From Paenibacillus sp. J5C2022 (GTDB taxonomy: Bacteria; Bacillota; Bacilli; Paenibacillales; Paenibacillaceae), in assembly GCF_025567625.1 (NCBI RefSeq), contig NZ_JAOQJC010000031.1, positions 28,746 to 92,745 of the forward strand: a DNA stretch of 64,000 nucleotides, in the 5' to 3' direction. Shown here piece after piece: positions 1 to 9,300 of this stretch. The notes below the pieces were generated by a model, which did no database searches, was not told where the DNA came from, and was given only the letters and a program-made list of their open reading frames with translations. Positions within the stretch are counted from its first letter, which is position 1. Each line of letters opens with the position of its first letter. The translations under genes were made by a program, and so were the position numbers.

Positions 1-2
1 GA

Positions 3-797
3 AAAATTGGAGCCGCCGCTACAGTCAGCGGGGGAGGAAACGCTTATTATCCGGATGCGGACATTACGACGCATGAAGATGTGGCGACGGGCGACAAATA
101 TTTGGTGATCGTGAATCATGATTGTATCAATCCGGCCAACGTGACCGTTACAATCGATCGCGAGAAGCTTGGTATGGATGTCGCTTCCGTAACCAATATG
201 CTAAGCGGCGATAGCGTTGCATTTACGACGAACTCCACCAGCTATACGATAACGCTGTCAAATATGGCGCCTGGAGACGGAAGGCTGCTGAAGCTGGCGA
301 AAGCGTCCCAAGTTGTATATACAGGGCAAGACAGCGCGTTCCATGTCAATAATGGCGCATCTAAAAATGTACTTGATGTATCGGCTTCGGATGCCAAGAC
401 GGCGATGCACACGATAACAGGATCACGCACCTGGAACATCCAGTGGTTCTGGGATAAGGCTCAATTTACGCCAGGCGCTGCTTATGATTTGTACGCGGTC
501 GTCAAAGTGAAATATGCGCAGGACACCTATCTGGACGCGAATGGAGCGGAGCATCCGTTCCAGCCTTCCGGCACCGCGTTTTCCTTCGGGGTATATGATC
601 TGGCTACGAATACGTATCCGGTAGCGGAGGCGGCTGTAACGGCCTCCAGCATGGAGAACATGTTCTGGCACACCGTTAAGATCGGCAGCTTCGTCCCTTC
701 CCAAACGGGGAATGAAGTGGTGTATATTATGCCGTGGAATAATCCGAGCAACATTTCGGAAATTTATGTGGATCAATTTTATTTTGTGAAGCAATAG
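3..797 (+). CDS. C-terminal part of a secreted or carbohydrate-active-type protein (5' end outside window)
   Basis: The reading frame is open from the first complete codon at position 3 to a TAA at 795-797, so the gene starts upstream of the window. About 264 residues are visible. The first ~90 form a beta-rich segment with the pattern LVIVNHDCINPANVTVTI, typical of beta-sandwich domains at the ends of glycoside hydrolases. The rest (about residues 110-264) is rich in aromatic residues and ends in IYVDQFYFVKQ, resembling a carbohydrate-binding or jelly-roll module. No catalytic domain is visible, so the family cannot be named. A GTG at 81 could be mistaken for a start, but it has no ribosome site and in-frame coding continues upstream of it. 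Confidence 0.7.
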   Translation, partial: KIGAAATVSGGGNAYYPDADITTHEDVATGDKYLVIVNHDCINPANVTVTIDREKLGMDVASVTNMLSGDSVAFTTNSTSYTITLSNMAPGDGRLLKLAKASQVVYTGQDSAFHVNNGASKNVLDVSASDAKTAMHTITGSRTWNIQWFWDKAQFTPGAAYDLYAVVKVKYAQDTYLDANGAEHPFQPSGTAFSFGVYDLATNTYPVAEAAVTASSMENMFWHTVKIGSFVPSQTGNEVVYIMPWNNPSNISEIYVDQFYFVKQ

Positions 798-808
798 GAT
801 GATAGGAG

Positions 809-874
809 AAGCGCCTTATCGATAAAGAATGGAATGGCTTACATAGCCGTCCATTCTCTTATCGGAAGGCGCTT
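809..874 (+). terminator. Long imperfect hairpin after the first gene
   Basis: A left arm beginning AAGCGCCTT (809) and a right arm ending AAGGCGCTT (874) pair over about 27 of 30 positions around a 5-nt loop. The position, 11 bp past the stop codon, fits a transcription terminator. There is no clear T-run after it, so it may work as an RNA 3'-end stabiliser or as a Rho-independent stop of low strength. Confidence 0.6.
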
Positions 875-1072
875 TAGGCTTGACAGTGTCTGTACAGGTC
901 AGCGAACGTTGCGCCTCCCGGCTCCACAATTGCGTTTTCAAATCGCTCTCGTAGTTATTTGTCGAATTTTGCTACTATTAAAGAGAGCAATGTACTATAG
1001 TGAAGTAAGTATATTCTGCTCCGCGCTTATGATGCGGGATGGCAGCATGAAGCGTAAAGGAGACAGAAGCTG

Positions 1073-2215
1073 ATGATTCGTGTCATGCTGATTGACGATG
1101 AAGAAGATGCGCTGGATTTGTTGGAAATCTTGCTCGGTCAGATCGGGAATGTTCAGATTGCGGGCAGGTACATTAATCCGATCCAAGCGCTGGAAGAGCT
1201 GAGGCATACGACGGCAGATGCCGTATTCCTGGATATCGAGATGCCGGGGTTGAAGGGCACGGAGGCGGCTCGGCAAATAAGAAAGATCTCTCCTCATCTG
1301 TCGATCATCTTTACAACGGCGTATGAGCAATATGCGGTTGAAGCGTTCGAAATTCAATCGACCGACTATCTGCTGAAGCCGTTCACGATAGAGCGGCTGC
1401 AGAACACGATGGCGCGCATCCCGAAATCGTTGCCCGAACCCGCCGCCCCATTACCTCCGAGCGCCGGCCCTGCGGTTCGTTGTCTGGGAGGCTTCCATAT
1501 TGCATTGCCCGGTGAAACGAGCAAAACGCTGACATGGAAAACGAAAAAGGAAAGGGAGCTTTGCGCGCTCCTGATTCATTACGAAGGCAGGCCGGTAAAT
1601 GCCGCGACGATTATCGAAGCGCTGTGGCCGGGCTACGATTTGAACAAAGCCAAGACGTATCTGTATACCTGTCTATCCTATCTGCGAAAAAGCTTGGCAG
1701 AGGGAGGAGAACTGATTCGGATTCGGAAAGCGGATCAAGGCTTTGCTGCGGAAATGGACGGGCTTGCAGTTGACGTATTGAAATTCAAGCGGCTGCTGGG
1801 CAATGTTCTGGCTGATGGCAAAATGGACGACGATATGTACGATCAGATGAACGAGCTGTACCAAGGTGAATACATGGAAGCGTGTGATTTCGGCTGGGCA
1901 GCTTCCAGACAACTGGAGCTCAAATCTTCGTATATCCGGGCGCTTCGCCGATGGTACGCGCATTATCGAAGCCGGAGCATGCCGGCGCTTGCCATCGACA
2001 GCCTGCAGAAGCTGCTGTCGTTGGCTCCCGATTCCGAGCTTGACGGGCGCGAGCTGATCAGTCTCCACCTGGAGCTGGGCAATCGCAATGAAGCTTATCG
2101 CGTCTGTCTGCAATTGGAGCAGGCGGTGCGCGTTCAATTGGGCGCGGAGCTGGAGGAAGAGACGCAGCGGCTGCTCCGGCACACGATGGAGAAGACGGAG
2201 CGGTTATCCCGATGA
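1073..2215 (+). CDS. Response regulator with REC, winged-helix and BTAD domains
   Basis: This is a 380-residue cytoplasmic regulator. The receiver domain (1-120) has the acidic pair at D8/D9, the phospho-acceptor in VFLDIEMPG (D54), TTA and the conserved lysine in LLKPF. A linker leads to a winged-helix OmpR-like DNA-binding segment (about 145-225), then a helical BTAD-like domain (about 230-375), the layout of Paenibacillus REC-BTAD regulators. AAAGGAG at about 1056-1062 supports the ATG at 1073. The stop overlaps the ATG of the following kinase gene (ATGA), so the two are translated together and are almost certainly a two-component pair. A possible promoter is TTGCTA (969) with TACTAT (993) and an 18-bp spacer. 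The target genes are unknown. Confidence 0.88.
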   Translation: MIRVMLIDDEEDALDLLEILLGQIGNVQIAGRYINPIQALEELRHTTADAVFLDIEMPGLKGTEAARQIRKISPHLSIIFTTAYEQYAVEAFEIQSTDYLLKPFTIERLQNTMARIPKSLPEPAAPLPPSAGPAVRCLGGFHIALPGETSKTLTWKTKKERELCALLIHYEGRPVNAATIIEALWPGYDLNKAKTYLYTCLSYLRKSLAEGGELIRIRKADQGFAAEMDGLAVDVLKFKRLLGNVLADGKMDDDMYDQMNELYQGEYMEACDFGWAASRQLELKSSYIRALRRWYAHYRSRSMPALAIDSLQKLLSLAPDSELDGRELISLHLELGNRNEAYRVCLQLEQAVRVQLGAELEEETQRLLRHTMEKTERLSR

Positions 2216-5200
2216 GTCGGAAATTGGCGGCGCTGTTTATCACAATAGCTTTGTTGTTCGCAGTCTACGGGTTGCTGCTGACTTACGCCTCTCTTCACAA
2301 GAAGCCCATGCCTGTTGCCCAAAACGGAGTTATAGACCTGACCGAATGGGCATTTCAAGAGAACGGCGTCGTTCGGCTGGACGGGCAATGGGAGTTCTAT
2401 CCCCATCAGCTCCTCTCCCGGCAGTCCTCTCCCATATCCGTTGCCGCAGAGGGAGCGGCGCCCGAGTGGATACAGGTTCCCGGGTCATGGAGCGCACAGA
2501 TGGAGACGCTGGGCATCGCGACCTACCGGCTGCAGCTCCTGATCGACGACGCAAGCGCGGTATATGGACTGAAGACGGCTTCGATCCTCCTCTCCAATCG
2601 GCTTATCGTCAACGGTCAGGTTGTGGGCTCCAGCGGCATTCCGGACGAGAGGGAGCATTACCAGGCGCTTAACAAGCCGTATGTCAGCTACTTCACGCTG
2701 AAGCCGGGCCGGAACGAAATTCTCATCGAAGCGGCCAACCATGAATTTCGGGTTGGAAGCGGAATTGGCGAATCGCTTCGCTTCGGCAAGGCCGAGCAAA
2801 TAGCCAAGCTGCGCGACCGGGCGACGGCCCATGACTGGATCACGTTAACCGCTTTCCTCATTATGGGGCTGTATTTTATCGGATTGTTCTCCCAGCGCAG
2901 AAATGACCATTCCCTCATTGTCTTCGGCCTTGTCTGCTTATTTATCGCCGCGTTTACAAGCGTCAGCGGCGAGAGGGTTTTGTTCGATGCGGTCGGCGCG
3001 ATTCCGTTCTGGCTTTATTTTCGCATCCAGATGGTGCTGACGGTTGGCGTAGGAGCGGGTTTCTTCTTGTATGTATATACCGCTTTCCGGCCTTACACTT
3101 TCAAATGGCTTACGCAAGGCGGAATGGTTGCAGGGGCTGTCTTGATCGCGCTGAATGCCGGCTTCGCCTCTCAGATTACGACGGGACCGTTTCGACTTCT
3201 GACGTCGCTATACGTGACGTTCGCGTTGCTGTACGCTACGTATGTGTTTGTCTACGCGGTCCTGCACAAAGTGGCGGGCAGCCGGTATTTGGCCGTGGCT
3301 GCCCTGGCTTTGAATGCACTGGTGCTGAACCAGAATATGAACGTGTATTTCGGCGTGCCGATCTATACGCTGGCGCCGATCGAACCTTTTCTCGTGTTGC
3401 TGATGCTGGCGCTTCTGATGTCCCTCCGGTTTTCGAACGCATTCCAAAAAATCGAGGAGTTATCCGGGAAATTGCTGCAGGCGGACAGGATGAAGGATGA
3501 CTTTCTGGCCCGTACTTCGCATGAATTCAAGACACCCCTGCACGGCGTCATGAATATATCCCGGTCCATGCTGGACGATACTGCGAATCCGCCAACGGGC
3601 GAGCAACGGGAGAAGCTGCAGCTCGTGACCGATATTACAAGGAAGCTGTCGCAGCTTGTCTACGACATTCTGGACTTGTCCAAGCTGAAGCAAGGCGAGC
3701 TCAGAATCGTACCGTCGCCGATCGACGTTCGCGCGGTCGCGGAGATTCAGGTGCGCTTCTATTCCTACCTCTGTACAGAGAAGGATAATCAACTGATCAA
3801 CCAGGTGCCTGCGGGGCTGTCTTATGCGTATGCGGATGAAATTCGGCTGGGTCAGATCATCGGGAATTTGCTGGACAACGCAATCAAGCATACGGAGAAC
3901 GGCACAATTGCCATTGCCGGGAGGGAACGAGGAGGCATGCTCGAAATCAAGGTGCGGGACACCGGTGCGGGAATTGAGCCGGAGGATTTGCCGCATATTT
4001 TCGAGCCGTTCAAGTCGTCGGAGGGAGCGCCGCAGCGAAGCTTCGGACTGGGGCTGTCGATCGCGAAGCAACTGGTTGAGCTGCAAGGAGGCACTCTATC
4101 GGTAAGTTCCATGACCGGTGTCGGTACCAGCTTTACGTTCACGCTTCCCGTTGCCGAAGAACGGCAAGAAGCGTCGATGTCCTTGGCCTATTCGACGGCG
4201 TCTCAAGCCGCGTCCAAGGAAAATGAATATTCCTTTGCAACGCCCTATGTGACGAATGCCGATGGCAAGCGTACGGTGTTGATCGTCGACGATCAATATG
4301 TGAATCTGAAGGTTTTATTGGATGCGCTGCAGACGCTGGATTATCGCGTCATCGCGGTCAAAAACGGGTATGAGGCGCTGGAGCAGATCGACCAATCGGG
4401 CAGAATTGATCTCGTTATTCTGGATATGATGATGCCGGGCATGTCGGGATACGAAGTGTGTCAGGAGATCCGCAGGCACTATTCGCTGCTGGAGCTGCCC
4501 GTCCTGATGGTAACTGCTGCTATTCAACCTCAAGATAAGGTAGCGGCGTTCCAGGCGGGCGCCAACGATTATTTGCCGAAGCCGTTTGACCTGGAGGAGC
4601 TAAAGGCCAGAATCGGCAGCTTGCTTGCCATGAAGGAGTCGCTGGGCCGAGCGGTTCATATGGAGGTGGCGTTCCTGCAATCGCAGATCAAGCCTCATTT
4701 TCTGTATAACGTGCTGAACAGCATCGTTGCATCCAGTTATACGGACATCGAGCGCGCGAGGAAGATGATTGCAGCGCTTGCCGATTACTTGCGGGGAAGC
4801 TTCCGCTTCAGCAATGCGGAGGAACGTATCGGATTCGCAGAGGAATTAAGCCTTATTCGGACGTATGTGGAGATCGAGCGGGCCCGATTCAGGGATCGCA
4901 TTCGCTTCGAATGCGTGATCGAAGAGGCTGCCTATAGCCTGCGAATCCCTCCGCTCCTGCTGCAGCCGCTGGTCGAGAATGCCATTCGTCACGGCGTCGG
5001 CGATCGTATCGAAGGCGGAACCGTGAGGATGACGGCGGAGAAGTCGGACGGGCAGTGGGTGTTCGTCGTGTCCGACGACGGCGTCGGAATTCCGCTCGAG
5101 CGCTTGAAGACGCTGCTTGAACGAACCGGCGAAGAGGGAGTGGAAGGAGTCGGCTTGCGGAATATCAACAAACGGCTGAAATTCGAATACGGAACTTCGC

Positions 5201-5268
5201 TGGAGATTGCGAGCGAGCTGGGATCCGGAACCACAGTCGCCATTCGCATTCCCGTCTCCCGGATCTGA
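2212..5268 (+). CDS. 7TMR-DISM hybrid sensor kinase with two kinase modules and an internal receiver
   Basis: This 1018-residue membrane kinase starts with one transmembrane helix. A 7TMR-DISM-type extracellular sensor (about 45-200) follows, then seven membrane helices (about 210-415). The first kinase core has an H-box, ARTSHEFKTPL (H437), an N-box NLLDNAIKH and a GLGLSI motif. A receiver (about 690-810) has D738 in VILDMMMPG and a lysine in LPKPF. A second, LytS/YesM-type kinase core follows, with QSQIKPHFLYN (H829), LVENAIRHG and DDGVGI. Two intact kinase cores flanking a receiver suggest an internal relay or a kinase that integrates two outputs. It is co-translated with the REC-BTAD regulator just upstream. 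The ligand is unknown; DISM sensors are often thought to see carbohydrates. Confidence 0.9.
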   Translation: MSRKLAALFITIALLFAVYGLLLTYASLHKKPMPVAQNGVIDLTEWAFQENGVVRLDGQWEFYPHQLLSRQSSPISVAAEGAAPEWIQVPGSWSAQMETLGIATYRLQLLIDDASAVYGLKTASILLSNRLIVNGQVVGSSGIPDEREHYQALNKPYVSYFTLKPGRNEILIEAANHEFRVGSGIGESLRFGKAEQIAKLRDRATAHDWITLTAFLIMGLYFIGLFSQRRNDHSLIVFGLVCLFIAAFTSVSGERVLFDAVGAIPFWLYFRIQMVLTVGVGAGFFLYVYTAFRPYTFKWLTQGGMVAGAVLIALNAGFASQITTGPFRLLTSLYVTFALLYATYVFVYAVLHKVAGSRYLAVAALALNALVLNQNMNVYFGVPIYTLAPIEPFLVLLMLALLMSLRFSNAFQKIEELSGKLLQADRMKDDFLARTSHEFKTPLHGVMNISRSMLDDTANPPTGEQREKLQLVTDITRKLSQLVYDILDLSKLKQGELRIVPSPIDVRAVAEIQVRFYSYLCTEKDNQLINQVPAGLSYAYADEIRLGQIIGNLLDNAIKHTENGTIAIAGRERGGMLEIKVRDTGAGIEPEDLPHIFEPFKSSEGAPQRSFGLGLSIAKQLVELQGGTLSVSSMTGVGTSFTFTLPVAEERQEASMSLAYSTASQAASKENEYSFATPYVTNADGKRTVLIVDDQYVNLKVLLDALQTLDYRVIAVKNGYEALEQIDQSGRIDLVILDMMMPGMSGYEVCQEIRRHYSLLELPVLMVTAAIQPQDKVAAFQAGANDYLPKPFDLEELKARIGSLLAMKESLGRAVHMEVAFLQSQIKPHFLYNVLNSIVASSYTDIERARKMIAALADYLRGSFRFSNAEERIGFAEELSLIRTYVEIERARFRDRIRFECVIEEAAYSLRIPPLLLQPLVENAIRHGVGDRIEGGTVRMTAEKSDGQWVFVVSDDGVGIPLERLKTLLERTGEEGVEGVGLRNINKRLKFEYGTSLEIASELGSGTTVAIRIPVSRI

Positions 5269-5290
5269 CGAGCCATACTTTAATCGCGAC

Positions 5291-5324
5291 AAGGTCTCAT
5301 CGTTTATCGATGGGGCCTTTTTTT
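5291..5324 (+). terminator. Rho-independent terminator of the two-component operon
   Basis: AAGGTCTCATCG (5291) pairs with CGATGGGGCCTT through 12 positions, including two G-U pairs, around a TTTAT loop. A run of seven Ts follows at 5318-5324. It lies 22 bp after the kinase stop codon. Confidence 0.9.
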
Positions 5325-5334
5325 GTATGTAAGC

Positions 5335-6194
5335 TTCGAAAAGGGGCATACGAGTTGGATTAGTGTATGAATCCTACATTAGAGCTCGAAAAGGGGCGTG
5401 CGAGCTAGATTAGTGTATGAATCCTACATTAGAGCTCTGAAAAGGGGCGTGCGAGCTAGATTAGTGTATGAATCCTACACTGGAGCTCCGAAAAGGGGCA
5501 TGCGAGCTAGATTAGTGTATGAATCCTACACTGGAGCTGTGAAAAGGGGCGTGCGAGCTAGAATAGTGTATGAATCCTACACTGGAGCTCCGAAAAGGGG
5601 CATGCGAGCTAGATTAGTGTATGAATCCTACACTGGAGCTCCGAAAAGGGGCATGCGAACTAGAATAGTGTATGAATCCTACACTGGAGCGCCGAAAAGG
5701 GGCATACGAGTTGGATTAGTGTATGAATCCTACACTGGAGCGCCGAAAAGGGGCATGCGAACTAGATTAGTGTATGAATCCTACACTGGAGCTCCGAAAA
5801 GGGGCATGCGAACTAGATTAGTGTATGAATCCTACACTGGAGCTCCGAAAAGGGGCGTGCGAGCTAGACTAGTGTATGAATCCTACACTGGAGCTCCGAA
5901 AAGGGGCGTGCGAGCTAGATTAGTGTATGAATCCTACACTGGAGCTCCGAAAAGGGGCGTGCGAGCTAGATTAGTGTATGAATCCTACACTGGAGCTCCG
6001 AAAAGGGGCATGCGAGCTAGACTAGTGTATGAATCCTACACTGGAGCTCCGAAAAGGGGCATGCGAGCTAGATTAGTGTATGAATCCTACACTGGAGCTC
6101 CGAAAAGGGGCGTGCGAGCTAGATTAGTGTATGAATCCTACACTGGAGCTCCGAAAAGGGGCATGCGAACTAGATTAGTGTATGAATCCTACAC
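5335..6194. repeat. Seventeen tandem 51-bp repeats
   Basis: The unit runs GTG/ATG-CGAGCTAGATTA, then GTGTATGAATCCTACAC (an imperfect palindrome), then TGGAGCTCC (containing the palindrome GGAGCTCC), then GAAAAGGGGC. Counting from the ATA/GTG/ATG, units begin at 5348, 5398, 5449 and so on every 51 bp to 6163. The first spacing is 50 bp and the last unit stops at the TACAC core. Units differ by a few substitutions, mainly A/G at the start codon position, C/G near it and T/C in the core. The array sits between a terminator and the SLH gene. Because 51 is a multiple of three and no stop occurs, the array is open in one frame, but nothing else suggests a protein. Confidence 0.95.
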
Positions 6195-6319
6195 CGTCAG
6201 TCGTATTTCTTAGCGAAACATGTCGGTTTTTAAGGTTTTTTTAATGTGCCGTCGATTATGCTGGGCTGGAATATGCGGACACAGCGACTGAACGATAACA
6301 CGGAGAGGACGGATGCATA

Positions 6320-9300
6320 GTGGTTCCGGCAATGAGAGCAAGCAAGAAATATGAGAGTATTCGAAAAAAAGTCTGTTTATTACTTGCTTTTATTCTTTTC
6401 ATTCCGCTCATATCGATTGGAGGCACGGCTTCGGCGGCGTCTGCTGGCTGGTCGATAATAGATGGCAACGGAGTCAACGGGATTAATGCTAACCCGAATT
6501 ACAAAGCGGAGAATCCGGCCATGGTCGAATGGAACGGAGAGGTTTATGTGGCATGGCAAGAAAGAGGCACCCAGAACAGCATAAACCAAATCAGAGTCAA
6601 GAAATATAATGAAACGGGTTGGGTAAGCGTCGACGGCAATGGGCCGAACGGATTGAATGTGGATGTCTCCAAAGTTGCTTCACGGCCTGCTATGGCCGTG
6701 TACGACGGTTCATTGTATATCATATGGAAGGAAATGGAGACACCGTCCATTGGCCAAATTCGGATCAAGAAATATGACGGCTTAAGCTGGACCAGTGCCG
6801 AAGGCAACAGCTCGGTCGGAATCAATGTGGATGCTTCCAAGACGGCCGACTTTCCCGCGCTGGCTGTATACAGAGGTGATCTGTATGCGACATGGTCAGA
6901 AGCGAGCCAAATTCGAGTCAAGAAATACGACGGTGTCGAGTGGACGAGCGTTGACGGCGGCGGAACGAACGGTTTAAATATTATATCGGCTGCTAACGCA
7001 GCATTTCCTGTTATGGCAGTAATGGGCGATGATTTATATTTGGTGTGGTCTGAAGTGTCCGGGGCCAATTATCAACTCCGAGTGAAAAGGTATAACGGTC
7101 AAAGCTGGGAATTGATTGACGGCGGTGGAAGCGGCTTGAATATGCGCAGCTGGTGCAGTGCACTCTACCCATCGGCAACCGTCATCGGCAATGCTCTGTA
7201 TGTGGGATGGCACGAACCTATTAGCGGTCTCTACGGCACGGATGATCAAATAAGAGTTAAAAAGTTTGAGGAGGGCGTCTGGTCGAGCATAGATGGCGGC
7301 GGAGAACAGGGCATAAATGTGAGTCCTTATTTTCGCGCGTATTATGTTGAAATGGCAGCAATCCATAACGAATTGTATGCAATATGGACAGAAAATACAG
7401 GGACTTTTGTAAATGGGAAATATGTTTTTAAAATACGCGTGAAGAAATATGACGGAACGAAGTGGACGAACGCCGAGGACGGTAGAAACGGCTTGAATGT
7501 GGATGGAGCAAGACCTGCATTTTATCCTGCGGTAACGGTGCTTGACGGCGCTTTATATGTAGCGTGGCAGGAACAGAACGGCACAGAAGAGCAAGTGCGG
7601 GTAGCCCAATATTCGCCTCCGCCTCCGCCTGCCGTCAACAGTGTCAGCGTTAGCCCGGGTACCGCTAACATCGCGCGGGGAGCCGGCGGTCAACTTACTG
7701 CTGAAGTTGATGTGGTGGGCGGCGCCGCGACAACGGTGACATGGAGCAGCAGCGACGCTGCCAATAAGGTGCAAGTGAGCGGAACCGGCTACGTTACTGT
7801 AGCATCGGACGCAGAGCTAGGTGATTACACAATTACCGCCACCTCGACGGCAGACAGCAGCAAGACGGGGACGGCGACGATCACGGTTACTTATGCGCCG
7901 TCCGTGAACGGCGTAACCGTCACTCCGGACAGCGCAAGCGTCATGCAAGGAGAAAGCCGCCAACTCTCAGCGACAGTAGACACAGTGGGCGGCGCCGCGA
8001 CAACGGTGACATGGAGCAGCAGCGACGCTGACAATAAGGTGCAAGTGAGCGGAACCGGCTACGTTACTGTAGCATCGGACGCAGAGCTAGGTGATTACAC
8101 AATTACCGCCACCTCGACGGCAGACAGCAGCAAGACGGGGACGGCGACGATCACGGTTACTTATGCGCCGGCTGTGAACGGCGTAACCGTCACTCCGGAC
8201 AGCGCAAGCGTCATGCAAGGAGAAAGCCGTCAACTCGCAGCGACAGTAGACACAGTGGGAGGCGCCGCGACAATGGTGACATGGAGCAGCAGCGACGCTG
8301 ACCATAAGGTGACGGTGGACGAGACGGGGAATGTGACGGTCGCAGTGGATGCGACACCGGGGGTTTATACGATTACCGCCACCTCGACGGCAGACAGCAG
8401 CAAGACGGGGACGTCGACGATCACCGTTACCGCAGCGCCTACCTACACGATTGCTTCTATAGCGAATCAAACGTTAACGGCACTTACTCAAGGATATGCG
8501 TCCGGCACGCAAGACGCCCAAACAATTCCCGTCACGAATACGGGCACAGGCCATTTGACGAACCTGTCGGTTACGATTAGCGGTGCAAATGCCAACGATT
8601 TTGAGATTACGCAGCCGGGTTCATCCTTGAATAGCAATGAATCGACAAGCTTTACGATACAAGCACAAGACAGCTTGCAGGCAGGCACCTACACGGTGAC
8701 GGTCACGGTATCGGCGGATCAGATGACAGCTGTAACCTTTACCGTCTCACAATCCGTAAACTTGCCGAATGCTCCTGCCAATCCGCAAAGTCTGACTGCT
8801 GTCGGTGGCAATCGTCAAGCTGTATTGAATTGGAATACAGTAATGGGAGCAACCTATTACAACATCTATATCGCGACATCACCAGGCCAATATATCGAGT
8901 CTGAAGCTGCGACGGTTACTTCTGCTACCTACAACATACTGAACCTGATTAACGGCACCACTTATTACTTTACGGTGAAGGCCGGCAACGAAGGCGGTTT
9001 GAGTGCGATGTCGAATGAGGCAAGCGCGACTCCGGCAACCGTTCCGGCAGCGCCGACACATATGACGGCAATTGCGGGGGACGGACAAGCAACCGTTACT
9101 TTTACAGCTCCAGCTGATGACGGCGGAAGTCCGATTACGGGATATGAGGTGACGGCAGCTCCAGGGAGTGTGGTTGTATCCAATTCGTCTAGTCCGATTG
9201 TCGTTACAGGCTTAAGCAACGGTACGAGCTACACCTTTACGGTTAAGGCGATTAACGCAGTCGGAATAAGCATATCCTCTGCCGAATCCAATGCCGTTGT

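Noticed and set aside
2058..5349. Long antisense frames opposite the two-component genes
   Set aside because: Mirror frames of strongly biased coding sequence; no ribosome sites and no known families.
5398..6213. A 271-codon open frame across the 51-bp repeats
   Set aside because: The frame is open only because the unit length is a multiple of three and lacks stops. There is no separate promoter, the codons give a very repetitive basic peptide, and the related array at 33678 has a different peptide. It is kept as a finding, not as a gene.
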